Positions 7,237-14,017 of a stretch of 15,358 nucleotides of DNA are shown here, piece after piece. Origin of the DNA: JAJQBJ01 sp964387095 (GTDB taxonomy: Bacteria > Bacillota > Clostridia > Oscillospirales > Oscillospiraceae); NCBI GenBank assembly GCA_964387095.1, contig CAYLVH010000042.1, positions 1 to 15,358 on the forward strand. Direction: 5' to 3'. A model generated the notes under the pieces. That model did no database searches, was not told where the DNA came from, and worked only from the letters and a program-made list of their open reading frames with translations. The stretch's first letter is position 1; the number at the start of each line of letters is the position of its first letter. The translations under genes were made by a program, and so were the position numbers.

Positions 7237-8160
7237 TCAGAAATATCCCTCGCGCTTGCGTTTTTCCATGCTGGCCTGGCCACCGTCCTTGTCGATCACG
7301 CGGGTGATGCGCTCGCTGTTCACGGCGCTCAAGGTTTCTTCCACAATCTCATCCAGGGTAGTAGCCGTGGACTCCACGGCGCCAGTCAAGGGATAACAGC
7401 CCAGGGTGCGGAACCGCACCCTGCGGTTCTGGACATCCTCTGGTTTCAAATCCAGATACTGGTAAATGCGGTCGTCATCCACCATGATAATGCTGTCATT
7501 ATAGTTGATGCAGGGCCGCTCAGCGGCATAATAAAGGCTGACGATCTCAATGTTTTCCCTTCGGATGTACTCCCAGATATCCGCCTCCGTCCAGTTGCTC
7601 AGCGGAAACACCCGGACGCTCTCCCCTGGGTTCAGGCTGGTATTGAACAGCTTCCACATTTCCGGGCGCTGGTTCTTGGGATCCCAGATCTGCTGAGAAT
7701 TCCGGAAGGAGAAAATCCGCTCCTTTGCCCGGGACTTCTCCTCGTCCCGCCGTCCCCCGCCAAAGGCAGCGGTGAAGCCGTACTTTTTCAGGGCGTCCTT
7801 CAAGGCCTGGGTCTTCATAATGTCCGTATAGCTGCCGCCGTAGGTGAAGGGATTCACCCCTTGACGGAGGCCCTCCTCATTGGTATAGACCAACATATCC
7901 AGGCCGTATTTCTTCGCGATCCGGTCCCGGAACTGGATCATCTCGTGAAATTTCCAGGTGGTATCTATGTGAAGGAAGGGAAAAGGAGGCCTCTCCGGGT
8001 AGAAGGCTTTCAGGGCCAGGTGCAGCATAACAGAGCTGTCCTTGCCGATGGAATACAGCATAACCGGCTTCTCGCATTCCGCGGCAACCTCCCGAATAAT
8101 ATAGATCGCTTCCGCCTCCAACTTATCCAGATGTGACTGCTGATTCATAGATGTAGACAT
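7237..8160 (-). CDS. cysD: Sulfate adenylyltransferase subunit 2 (CysD)
   Basis: CysD is the catalytic, PP-loop ATP-pyrophosphatase-type subunit that joins sulfate and ATP to form APS with the CysN GTPase. The signature SIGKDSSVML (37-46) is the PP-loop, FLHIDTTWKF and the FGGGRRDEEKSRAKER stretch are diagnostic of CysD, and the C-terminus keeps LGCYPLTGA. Its 307 residues match E. coli CysD (302). Two starts are possible: ATG 8160, immediately after AAAGGA, or ATG 8148 (MNQQSHLDKLEAE), which resembles the E. coli N-terminus but puts that site 12 bases away; neither spacing is ideal. The gene lies 57 bases after the CHR transporter, with a hairpin in the gap, and 41 bases before cysNC. Confidence 0.97.
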   Translation of the reverse strand: MSTSMNQQSHLDKLEAEAIYIIREVAAECEKPVMLYSIGKDSSVMLHLALKAFYPERPPFPFLHIDTTWKFHEMIQFRDRIAKKYGLDMLVYTNEEGLRQGVNPFTYGGSYTDIMKTQALKDALKKYGFTAAFGGGRRDEEKSRAKERIFSFRNSQQIWDPKNQRPEMWKLFNTSLNPGESVRVFPLSNWTEADIWEYIRRENIEIVSLYYAAERPCINYNDSIIMVDDDRIYQYLDLKPEDVQNRRVRFRTLGCYPLTGAVESTATTLDEIVEETLSAVNSERITRVIDKDGGQASMEKRKREGYF

Positions 8161-8169
8161 TCCTTTCCA

Positions 8170-8189
8170 TCAGGAGAAGTCTCCCCTGA
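8170..8189 (-). promoter_or_regulatory. Hairpin directly before the cysD ribosome binding site
   Basis: On the minus strand TCAGGGGA pairs with TCTCCTGA (8 bp, one G-U) around a 4-base loop, and the purine-rich cysD initiation region follows at once. A structure here could stabilise or gate the cysD end of the message. Read on the plus strand it is followed by a T-run, but no plus-strand gene ends there. Confidence 0.4.
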
Positions 8190-8217
8190 CGCTTCTTTTT
8201 TAGCCTGCTCATAGGAC

Positions 8218-9702
8218 TCAGAACAACACTCCAAGCAGATTGCAGCACAGGAACGCACAGGCTGCGGAGCCCAGCACCATATAAACCGGGCGATTCCCCA
8301 CTTTCCGCGCGAACAGAGCGATTGCAACCACCAGCACCAGACATAAAATTGGCGCGCAAAGAGCCGGCCAGCTACAGTTCTGTCCGGTTTGCAGGCAGCT
8401 GTAAATGAAACCGAGGCCAACGGTCAGCAGCAGACCGGATATAATGGAGCGGATTATCTTCTTCAAGAAGCGGAAGGTGGAGAGCTGCTCCAGCTCTTCA
8501 TAGAAAAAGTCCGCGATGGAGAACGTAATGCAGGACATGGCGATGGCGCAGCCGAAGCCTGCAAGTGCCACAGCAAAGCCCACGCCAATGTTTCCAGAGG
8601 TCCGGTAACCCAAATAATATCCCATCCCAGACAGCACCTTGCAGAGGATCGAGCCAGGCGAAGCGTTGACCACGGGCACCAGGCTGGAGTAAAAATCCTG
8701 ATAGAGTATCAAGCCCGTGGAAACGAACATGCTGCCCGCCATAGCAAGATAGGCGTCTCCTCCGCCGAAGGAGGTCAGACTGCTGATGCAGCCGCGAAGC
8801 AGATATTCCAGCGTTCCGTCATAGAGGAACAGTGCCGGAATTGCCAGGATCACCATAAGCAACAAAGCCGCCAGGCACTCCTGCAGCATCATGGGTAAGT
8901 GCTCCGGCTTTAGGGCAATCTTCTTTCCTCGGACATCCTCCCAAAGCCCCCACAGCGCCATGCACAGCATGGCAACCCGCAAAATGGTCGGAACCACTGT
9001 CCCTGAGAACAGCTCCATTTTGCCGATGCAAAGCCCGTACAAAAGCGCCACCAGTCCCCCGGAAAGCAAACGCAGGGGCTTATACTCGCCATGGCTCCAG
9101 AGGATCAGGAAGAAGGCGATTGCCATCACATTGACCGTGCTGATGGAAAAAATCGGGGTCTCTGAGCGGCCAAGGATCCGATACAGGTCCTTTCCGCAGG
9201 TCAAGATAAACACCACCGCGGTCACAGCAATTCCAAATAATCGCTCCTGTTTCGTCTCTTTGTCCCGAACCGCATTTTTGATATAGCTGCCAAGGACAAA
9301 GAGGATGTAAGCTGATACGCCCACCGCACAGAAATTGATCTGCCGGACCAAGGTACTGTTAAACTGGCTGAGCAACGAGATAATCAAAATGGTTATCACG
9401 GCACCGGGCAGCGCAATGGCAGAGGACCCGGCCAACATGCCGAAAACGCCCAGGGTCTGGCGGCCGATGCCGGCGGACACCTCAATGGGAAGCGCCCCAG
9501 GGGTCACGCTGGCGATTACGACGTCATCATCAAAGTCCTCCTGTGAAACCAGATGCGTCTCCTTCACAGTGCTCTGGAAGAGGACCGGAATCAGCGCGCT
9601 TCCGCCCCCAAAGCCGATGCAGCCAATCTTAAACAGCGAGGAAACCAGCTTTTTCATCCGAGAGTCTCTTGTACTCTCTTTTTCCAGTATTTTTTCACTC
9701 AT
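8218..9702 (-). CDS. CHR-family (chromate transporter-type) oxyanion transporter, two fused domains
   Basis: A 494-residue, strongly hydrophobic polytopic membrane protein made of two CHR halves. The first half carries KIGCIGFGGGSALIPVL and SVTPGALPIEVS (about residues 26-80). The second repeats the plan with SLTSFGGGDAYLAMAG and VNASPGSILCKVLSG (about 310-375). Both halves have the FGGG motif and a (T/S)PG motif, followed by helix-rich segments. Known family members export chromate, and sulfate competes with chromate; a cyanobacterial member, SrpC, is linked to sulfur supply. Here it overlaps the response regulator stop by 4 bases (ATGA), which implies translational coupling and explains the missing ribosome binding site. 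It precedes cysD, so import of sulfate for PAPS synthesis is the most natural role; chromate resistance or export of an anion are alternatives. It is longer than typical two-domain members of about 400 residues, partly through the linker. Confidence 0.9.
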   Translation of the reverse strand: MSEKILEKESTRDSRMKKLVSSLFKIGCIGFGGGSALIPVLFQSTVKETHLVSQEDFDDDVVIASVTPGALPIEVSAGIGRQTLGVFGMLAGSSAIALPGAVITILIISLLSQFNSTLVRQINFCAVGVSAYILFVLGSYIKNAVRDKETKQERLFGIAVTAVVFILTCGKDLYRILGRSETPIFSISTVNVMAIAFFLILWSHGEYKPLRLLSGGLVALLYGLCIGKMELFSGTVVPTILRVAMLCMALWGLWEDVRGKKIALKPEHLPMMLQECLAALLLMVILAIPALFLYDGTLEYLLRGCISSLTSFGGGDAYLAMAGSMFVSTGLILYQDFYSSLVPVVNASPGSILCKVLSGMGYYLGYRTSGNIGVGFAVALAGFGCAIAMSCITFSIADFFYEELEQLSTFRFLKKIIRSIISGLLLTVGLGFIYSCLQTGQNCSWPALCAPILCLVLVVAIALFARKVGNRPVYMVLGSAACAFLCCNLLGVLF

Positions 9703-10388
9703 AGCTTAAATCGATATCCCACCCCTCGCACTGTTTGAATGTATTTCGGATTTGCCGGATCCGGCTCAATCTTTTCCCGAAGGCGATTGATATGCACAGC
9801 CACTGTGATATTGTCACCCATCGCGTCTATCCCCCAGATCCGCCCATAGAGGGCTTCCCGGCTAAACACCATATTGGGATGGCGGGCCAAAAACAGCAGC
9901 AGCTCGTACTCCTTGTTTTTGAGATTCACCTCTCTGCCCGCCACCTGGACAGTCCTGGTCTGAGCGTCAATGAAGATATCCCCGGCCTGAATCTGGGAAC
10001 CTGCCGCCTGACCTCTTCCCTTGATGCGGTCGTATTGAGCCAGATGCGCCTTTACCCGGGCAACCAAGACACTGGGAACAAAGGGTTTTTCAATATAATC
10101 GTCTGCACCAAGGCCCAGGCCACGGATCTTATCAGCATCCTCCAGGCGGGCCGTCACGATCAGGATAGGGATATCCAGCTTCTTCCGGAGCACACTACAG
10201 GCCTGGAACCCATCTATTCCAGGCAGCATCAGGTCCAGCAGAATCAGGTCATAGCCTCCATTCAGCGCCTCCTGAACGCCAGTTGTTCCACCCGTCACGA
10301 TATTCACTTGAAAGCCCGCAATCTGAAGATAGTCGCGCTCGATCTCAGCAATGCCGAGATCATCTTCAATAATCAGGATCTTGCTCAT
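9699..10388 (-). CDS. OmpR/PhoB-family response regulator
   Basis: A 229-residue cytoplasmic two-component regulator. The receiver domain (1 to about 120) has the acidic pair Asp9/Asp10, phospho-acceptor Asp52 in LILLDLMLPG, Thr79 and Lys101 in DDYIEKPF. The C-terminal winged-helix DNA-binding domain is complete, with LKNKEYELLLFLARHPNMV, the recognition region DNITVAVHINRLREKIE and the closing YIQTVRGVGYRF. It starts behind GGAGGA with a 6-base spacing, 35 bases after the sensor kinase, and its stop overlaps the transporter start. Members of this family bind direct repeats spaced about one helical turn apart; such repeats occur at 11943-11981 upstream of the kinase, which suggests autoregulation. 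Confidence 0.96.
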   Translation of the reverse strand: MSKILIIEDDLGIAEIERDYLQIAGFQVNIVTGGTTGVQEALNGGYDLILLDLMLPGIDGFQACSVLRKKLDIPILIVTARLEDADKIRGLGLGADDYIEKPFVPSVLVARVKAHLAQYDRIKGRGQAAGSQIQAGDIFIDAQTRTVQVAGREVNLKNKEYELLLFLARHPNMVFSREALYGRIWGIDAMGDNITVAVHINRLREKIEPDPANPKYIQTVRGVGYRFKL

Positions 10389-10423
10389 TCTTTATCCTCC
10401 ATGTATAGGCACCCGAAATGGAG

Positions 10424-11884
10424 CTACTCCCCCATTTCAGGCAGAGTGATCATAATCTCAAGGCCGGTTGGCACAACATTTCTGGCAAAGATCTGGCCGT
10501 TCATCCGTTTCACGGCATTGGCGGCTATGGCAAGGCCCAGACCGCTGCCCCTTCCCGGATTCTTTCTGGCCGGGTCACAGCGATAAAACACGTCAAACAG
10601 CTTGGGCAAAGCCTGTTCCGGCACGCCCGGGCCGTCATCACATAGACTCAGGCAGAGCATGCTGTCTGTTCTGCACAATGAAATTCTCAAATGCCCGCAT
10701 TCTTTATTTTTGTATTTCCAGCTGTTGTCCACAATATTGACCAGAATACAATTCATCTGATCCGGGTCGGCAAAAACATATCCCTCGGCAAGCTCTGCGA
10801 TGGAAATCTCCAGGCCCTTTTCCCGATACTCCTGCGCCATCGCCTGCACCAGCTCCTTGACCTCCTGTCCCAGATTTAACCGCTCCGGATAATCGGGATA
10901 GTCTCCAAGATCCATCTTGGAGAACTGCACCAGCCGGGAAACCATGCGGATCATTTCCCCCGCCTTATCCCGAATCATTTGCAGATAATGGAGCCGGGCT
11001 TCTTCGGTCTGCGCGATTCCGTCGATCAGGCCGCTTGCGTAGGCACTGATATTGGTCAGGGGGGAGCGCAGATCATGGGAAATCCCCGCCAGAAGCTCCT
11101 TCCGGCTCTCTTCCTGTTTTTGGATCAACTCCACGGATTCTTTTAGCCTGCGGGCCATACTATTGAAATTGTCACAAATGGGTGTAAACTCATCCTGAAC
11201 ATCATACTCGATCTGATAGTCGAGATTGCCTTCGCTGATCTCCTGCATGCCAGCGGCCAAGACCTCCATGGGCTCCTGGATTTTCTCAAAAGCGAAGCGG
11301 ATCAGGAATCGGTTTGTCAAGTAAGTAGAAACAATCACACTGAGGATCAGAATGACAATGGCCCAGCCGGTCAGGGTTCTCAGCTTAGTAAAGGTGGGCG
11401 GTATCAGCTGGCCGGAAAGGAAAATTTGATAGTCTGTTCCATCCCGGCTGACAACGGAAGCATAGAGGGCACGCTCATTGACGGAAATATAGCCGTCCCC
11501 CCCCACCTCCAGCATGGCCTCCCGCAATTCTTGATCAAAAGAGTTCTCCACCCCGTTGGAATATACAATTTCGTCCCCACAATATACCGCCAGACAGATA
11601 TTTTCCCAACTGAGCGGGATACCGATCATATCAAGGGACTCAACGCGGGTCGCCTCTGTATCTCCAAGCAGAACCGCTTCTACCTTATAGTCATATTCTT
11701 CACAGGCGGTGTAAAAGTCAGCGCTGTCCATAAAGCGGGAATTGGTATCCCGCAGCGCCCAAAGCCAGATCAGGCCCATACAGACAACAAAAATAATTGC
11801 TGTAATGACCACCGGGATAATCAGCATCAACAGGTGGGAAATCGCCAGCCGTTGCCGAATTGTCATATTTTGGTATTTTTTCAT
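10424..11884 (-). CDS. Membrane sensor histidine kinase
   Basis: A 486-residue kinase with a membrane helix at about 17-44, an extracytoplasmic sensor domain of about 125 residues (45-170), a second helix at about 171-192 and a HAMP-type linker. The phospho-acceptor is His270 in GISHDLRSPLTNIS, and the catalytic domain has an N box around 383-391 (NIVDNSWKY), DDGPG (416-420) and GRGSGLGLA (444-452), so it should be active. The sensor domain shows no motif I can assign, so the signal is unknown. It starts at ATG behind GAAAGGG with a 6-base spacing and is the first gene of the operon. Kinase before regulator reverses the more common order. The context suggests sensing of an external anion, envelope state or the product of the sulfotransferase, but this is inference. 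Confidence 0.95.
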   Translation of the reverse strand: MKKYQNMTIRQRLAISHLLMLIIPVVITAIIFVVCMGLIWLWALRDTNSRFMDSADFYTACEEYDYKVEAVLLGDTEATRVESLDMIGIPLSWENICLAVYCGDEIVYSNGVENSFDQELREAMLEVGGDGYISVNERALYASVVSRDGTDYQIFLSGQLIPPTFTKLRTLTGWAIVILILSVIVSTYLTNRFLIRFAFEKIQEPMEVLAAGMQEISEGNLDYQIEYDVQDEFTPICDNFNSMARRLKESVELIQKQEESRKELLAGISHDLRSPLTNISAYASGLIDGIAQTEEARLHYLQMIRDKAGEMIRMVSRLVQFSKMDLGDYPDYPERLNLGQEVKELVQAMAQEYREKGLEISIAELAEGYVFADPDQMNCILVNIVDNSWKYKNKECGHLRISLCRTDSMLCLSLCDDGPGVPEQALPKLFDVFYRCDPARKNPGRGSGLGLAIAANAVKRMNGQIFARNVVPTGLEIMITLPEMGE

Positions 11885-11942
11885 ACGTTACCCTTTCAGA
11901 AACAAACGTAGTTCATTCCCACATTAATTTTATGCCTATAAT

Positions 11943-11981
11943 ATAAACTCAGTTTAACCAGAACTTAAACTCCAGTTAAAC
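11943..11981 (-). promoter_or_regulatory. Four 11-base-spaced GTTTAA repeats: candidate response-regulator binding site
   Basis: On the minus strand the hexamers GTTTAA, GTTTAA, GGTTAA and GTTTAT occur at 11976-11981, 11965-11970, 11954-11959 and 11943-11948, each exactly 11 bases apart. The last runs into a TATATT/TATTAT -10-like element with no -35 of its own. OmpR/PhoB-family regulators bind such 11-base tandem sites in place of a -35, so this is a plausible activator-dependent second promoter of the kinase operon. GTTTAAC and GTTAAAC within it also form an inverted repeat. Confidence 0.55.
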
Positions 11982-12010
11982 TTTTTTACATTGCCTGAAA
12001 ATTGAACGAA

Positions 12011-12033
12011 AAATAGGACAATCATTCCTATTT
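12011..12033 (-). promoter_or_regulatory. AT-rich dyad in the kinase operon leader
   Basis: AAATAGGA (12011-12018) and TCCTATTT (12026-12033) form a perfect 8-bp dyad around 7 bases. It sits just downstream of the predicted sigma-A start and, on the minus strand, ends in a short T-run. It could be an operator, a weak attenuator or a 5' stabilising hairpin; the AT-rich stem makes a strong terminator unlikely. Confidence 0.35.
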
Positions 12034-12043
12034 ATTATCACTT

Positions 12044-12071
12044 ATTATAAAGGTTCCTACGCCATTTGCAA
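12044..12071 (-). promoter_or_regulatory. Sigma-A promoter of the kinase-led operon
   Basis: On the minus strand TTGCAA (12066-12071) and a perfect TATAAT (12044-12049) are separated by 16 bases, immediately downstream of the dehydratase terminator. The predicted start near 12037 gives a leader of about 150 AT-rich bases containing the dyad and the 11-base repeats. Confidence 0.6.
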
Positions 12072-12092
12072 CACATTTTCTTCACGAAAATA

Positions 12093-12116
12093 GCCGGTCT
12101 GAGGAGTCAGACCGGC
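12093..12116 (-). terminator. Intrinsic terminator of the dehydratase transcript
   Basis: A perfect 10-bp GC-rich stem (GCCGGTCTGA, 12093-12102, with TCAGACCGGC, 12107-12116) closes a 4-base loop and is followed on the minus strand by TATTTTCG. It starts 16 bases after the dehydratase stop and separates that transcript from the kinase operon. Confidence 0.85.
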
Positions 12117-12132
12117 CGTTTCAGCTATGGGA

Positions 12133-13761
12133 TTACTTCTTTTCAGACGCAGTGTAGTTTGCAAACTTCTCCAGCATCTTTCTGGGATCCTGGTGCTCAC
12201 GCTCAAAGCGGACGCACTTTTCGTAGCCGGGGATTCCAGCCAGGTACTTCGCGATCTTTTTCAGCTCCTCCAGGGGATAACGCTGCATCATGCAGATGGT
12301 CTCCATCAGAGGGGAGCCGCCGCCATGCACGCCGGCAACGGCCTGCGCGGCCTCGAAGGAATCGCACAGACGGTTTTCCATCATGCGCATAACGCGATGG
12401 GTGTTCTCCGCAGACCAAGCGGGATTGCGCACAATGTACTTGTTGCACAGTTCCGCAGTCTCAGGCGCGAAATAGGACTCCTCGGTGGGCAGGGACGCGC
12501 AGATACCGCCGGTCAGGTCGGCCATGGTCTCATACTCATGATAGATATTGTGTCCAGCCAGACGGCGGCCAGCGTTGGTCAGGATCTCATCGGGCACCTG
12601 CTGGCCAGAGGGGAAGGTCACGCTACGGTATGCGGAGCACTGGCCGGCAGCGAACACCAGCTCGGCAGTCTGGATAATGTCGCAGAGCTTGTCGCGGACA
12701 TGGGACTCCTTGGCAATGTCATTGACCTCGGCAACCAGAGCGGCCTGGGAGGCGATGACTTCGGAGACGGCGGTCTTGCAGCCGGTGTAGGAATGGCGAT
12801 GGAAATGGGCAAACATCAGGGCCAGGTAGCCTGCATACTGGCAGACACCGGGGTTGTCACGGCCGTTCAGGAAGACGCGCTCGTTGGGAACAAAGACATC
12901 GTTGAAGATGGTCAGAGACTCCACATCGCCCACATGTGCATAGGGCGCATCGATGTGCTTTCTCTTGTGGTGCTGACCGGGACAGGCCATCAGCATGATG
13001 CCGGGCCAGTCTGCAGGCAGTGCAAAGGACAGCGCATAGTCCTCATCGCCGGGACCCATAAACTTGGTGGGATTGACAATGATCTCGTCAACATAGGGAG
13101 CGCAGGAGTTGCAGATCTTGGCGCCGCGAACGATGATGCCCTTACAGGGCTTGCCATCCAGGCCGATGCCGTCAACGTCAGTCTCAACCACATGGACAAA
13201 CTGGTCCTTGTCAGGCTGCATGGAGGCTCTCTTGTACTTCTTGTTCCGGGAGCCCTTCACGTCGGTCTGGGCACAGTTGCAGATCAAGTCGTTCTCCTGG
13301 CAGTACCGCAGGTACTTCAGGAACCGGGCATGGTACTCGGTGCCGCAGGCCTTATCGCAGTCATAGGAGACGGAGAAGATGGCGTTCAGGGCGTCAGAAC
13401 CCATGCAGCGCTGCATGCAGCCGCCCACCCGGTGACAGATCAGACGGGTCATCAGCTGTTTCTTCAGAAGGTCGTCAACAGAGTGATGGATATGGGTGGA
13501 ACGGTTGATGATTGCCCCTTCAATGCCGGGGGTGGTGGAAGCCACGGTGCAGACGTCAGCATAATCCGGGTCTTTCGCGGTGTCATAACACTGCTTCATA
13601 ACATAAGTACCGCCTACGATCCAGTCGGCCAGATCCCGCTCCTCGCCTTCCTTGCCGTTAGAGCGGTCAACCTTCTTGCCGTACAGATAGACGTTGGACT
13701 TCATAGCCAGAAGTCTCTGCTTGTAGGCCTCATAATTGCCCACATAATTTGCAACTGCCAT
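12133..13761 (-). CDS. abfD: 4-hydroxybutyryl-CoA dehydratase-family flavoprotein (AbfD/HpaB superfamily)
   Basis: The AbfD family uses FAD and a [4Fe-4S] cluster to dehydrate 4-hydroxybutyryl-CoA to crotonyl-CoA through a ketyl radical. Compared with the clostridial enzyme as I recall it, all cluster ligands are visible: Cys115 and Cys119 in GGCMQRCMG, and His321 and Cys328 in HRHSYTGCK, with Tyr325 and Lys329 at the Tyr296 and Lys300 positions. Glu281 in ESLTIF matches Glu257. The position of catalytic Glu455, before the HGGGSP loop, is Ala476 here. The protein has 542 residues against about 490, from a longer N-terminus, small insertions and an extra charged tail. It starts at ATG 13761 behind AAGGA. 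The CoA-transferase upstream would supply its acyl-CoA substrate. The family is certain; because of the Glu change, the exact substrate (4-hydroxybutyryl-CoA or a relative) is less so. Confidence 0.85.
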   Translation of the reverse strand: MAVANYVGNYEAYKQRLLAMKSNVYLYGKKVDRSNGKEGEERDLADWIVGGTYVMKQCYDTAKDPDYADVCTVASTTPGIEGAIINRSTHIHHSVDDLLKKQLMTRLICHRVGGCMQRCMGSDALNAIFSVSYDCDKACGTEYHARFLKYLRYCQENDLICNCAQTDVKGSRNKKYKRASMQPDKDQFVHVVETDVDGIGLDGKPCKGIIVRGAKICNSCAPYVDEIIVNPTKFMGPGDEDYALSFALPADWPGIMLMACPGQHHKRKHIDAPYAHVGDVESLTIFNDVFVPNERVFLNGRDNPGVCQYAGYLALMFAHFHRHSYTGCKTAVSEVIASQAALVAEVNDIAKESHVRDKLCDIIQTAELVFAAGQCSAYRSVTFPSGQQVPDEILTNAGRRLAGHNIYHEYETMADLTGGICASLPTEESYFAPETAELCNKYIVRNPAWSAENTHRVMRMMENRLCDSFEAAQAVAGVHGGGSPLMETICMMQRYPLEELKKIAKYLAGIPGYEKCVRFEREHQDPRKMLEKFANYTASEKK

Positions 13762-13822
13762 GTTAAAACATCCTTTCTTTCACTTTTATTTCAACGGGAC
13801 AATCTCCCGCAGCTTACCTTTC

Positions 13823-13856
13823 CTCCCGGAGCCAGGCCAGAGCCCAGCCCCGGAAG
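13823..13856 (-). promoter_or_regulatory. GC-rich imperfect hairpin in the dehydratase leader
   Basis: CTCCCGGAGC (13823-13832) and GCCCCGGAAG (13847-13856) pair in eight of ten positions around a 14-base loop. It lies in the 256-base gap after the CoA-transferase, upstream of the dehydratase ribosome binding site. No U-tract follows, so it is not a terminator. It may stabilise or process the downstream message. Confidence 0.3.
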
Positions 13857-13884
13857 AATGAAAGTGGAGCGCTTTTCAATCCTC

Positions 13885-13928
13885 AGTTTATCAGGGGCTT
13901 TGACAGAATGCAAGCGCAAAATTCTGCC
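13885..13928 (-). promoter_or_regulatory. Possible promoter with overlapping dyad before the dehydratase
   Basis: On the minus strand TTGCAT (13908-13913) lies 17 bases before TAAACT (13885-13890), a weak sigma-A match. A dyad, GGCAGAAT (13921-13928) with ATTCTGTC (13902-13909), 8 pairs including one G-U, overlaps the -35 and could be an operator. Apart from this and the GC-rich hairpin I see nothing else convincing in the 256-base gap; it contains no strong terminator. Confidence 0.3.
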
Positions 13929-14017
13929 AAATCTATCTTTATCATACAAAATTTGCATGGCGCCGCGTAAGTGCGTTATGCCCACTTTTTTGAAAACACT
14001 GTGCAGTTTGAACACTA

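Noticed and set aside
8170..8202. Plus-strand intrinsic terminator (hairpin plus T-run) near cysD
   Set aside because: No plus-strand gene or promoter feeds it; the structure makes more sense in the minus-strand message.
13791..14015. Minus-strand 74-codon frame in the CoA-transferase/dehydratase gap
   Set aside because: It has no convincing ribosome binding site, ends in low-complexity GC-rich sequence overlapping the hairpin, and has no recognisable motif.
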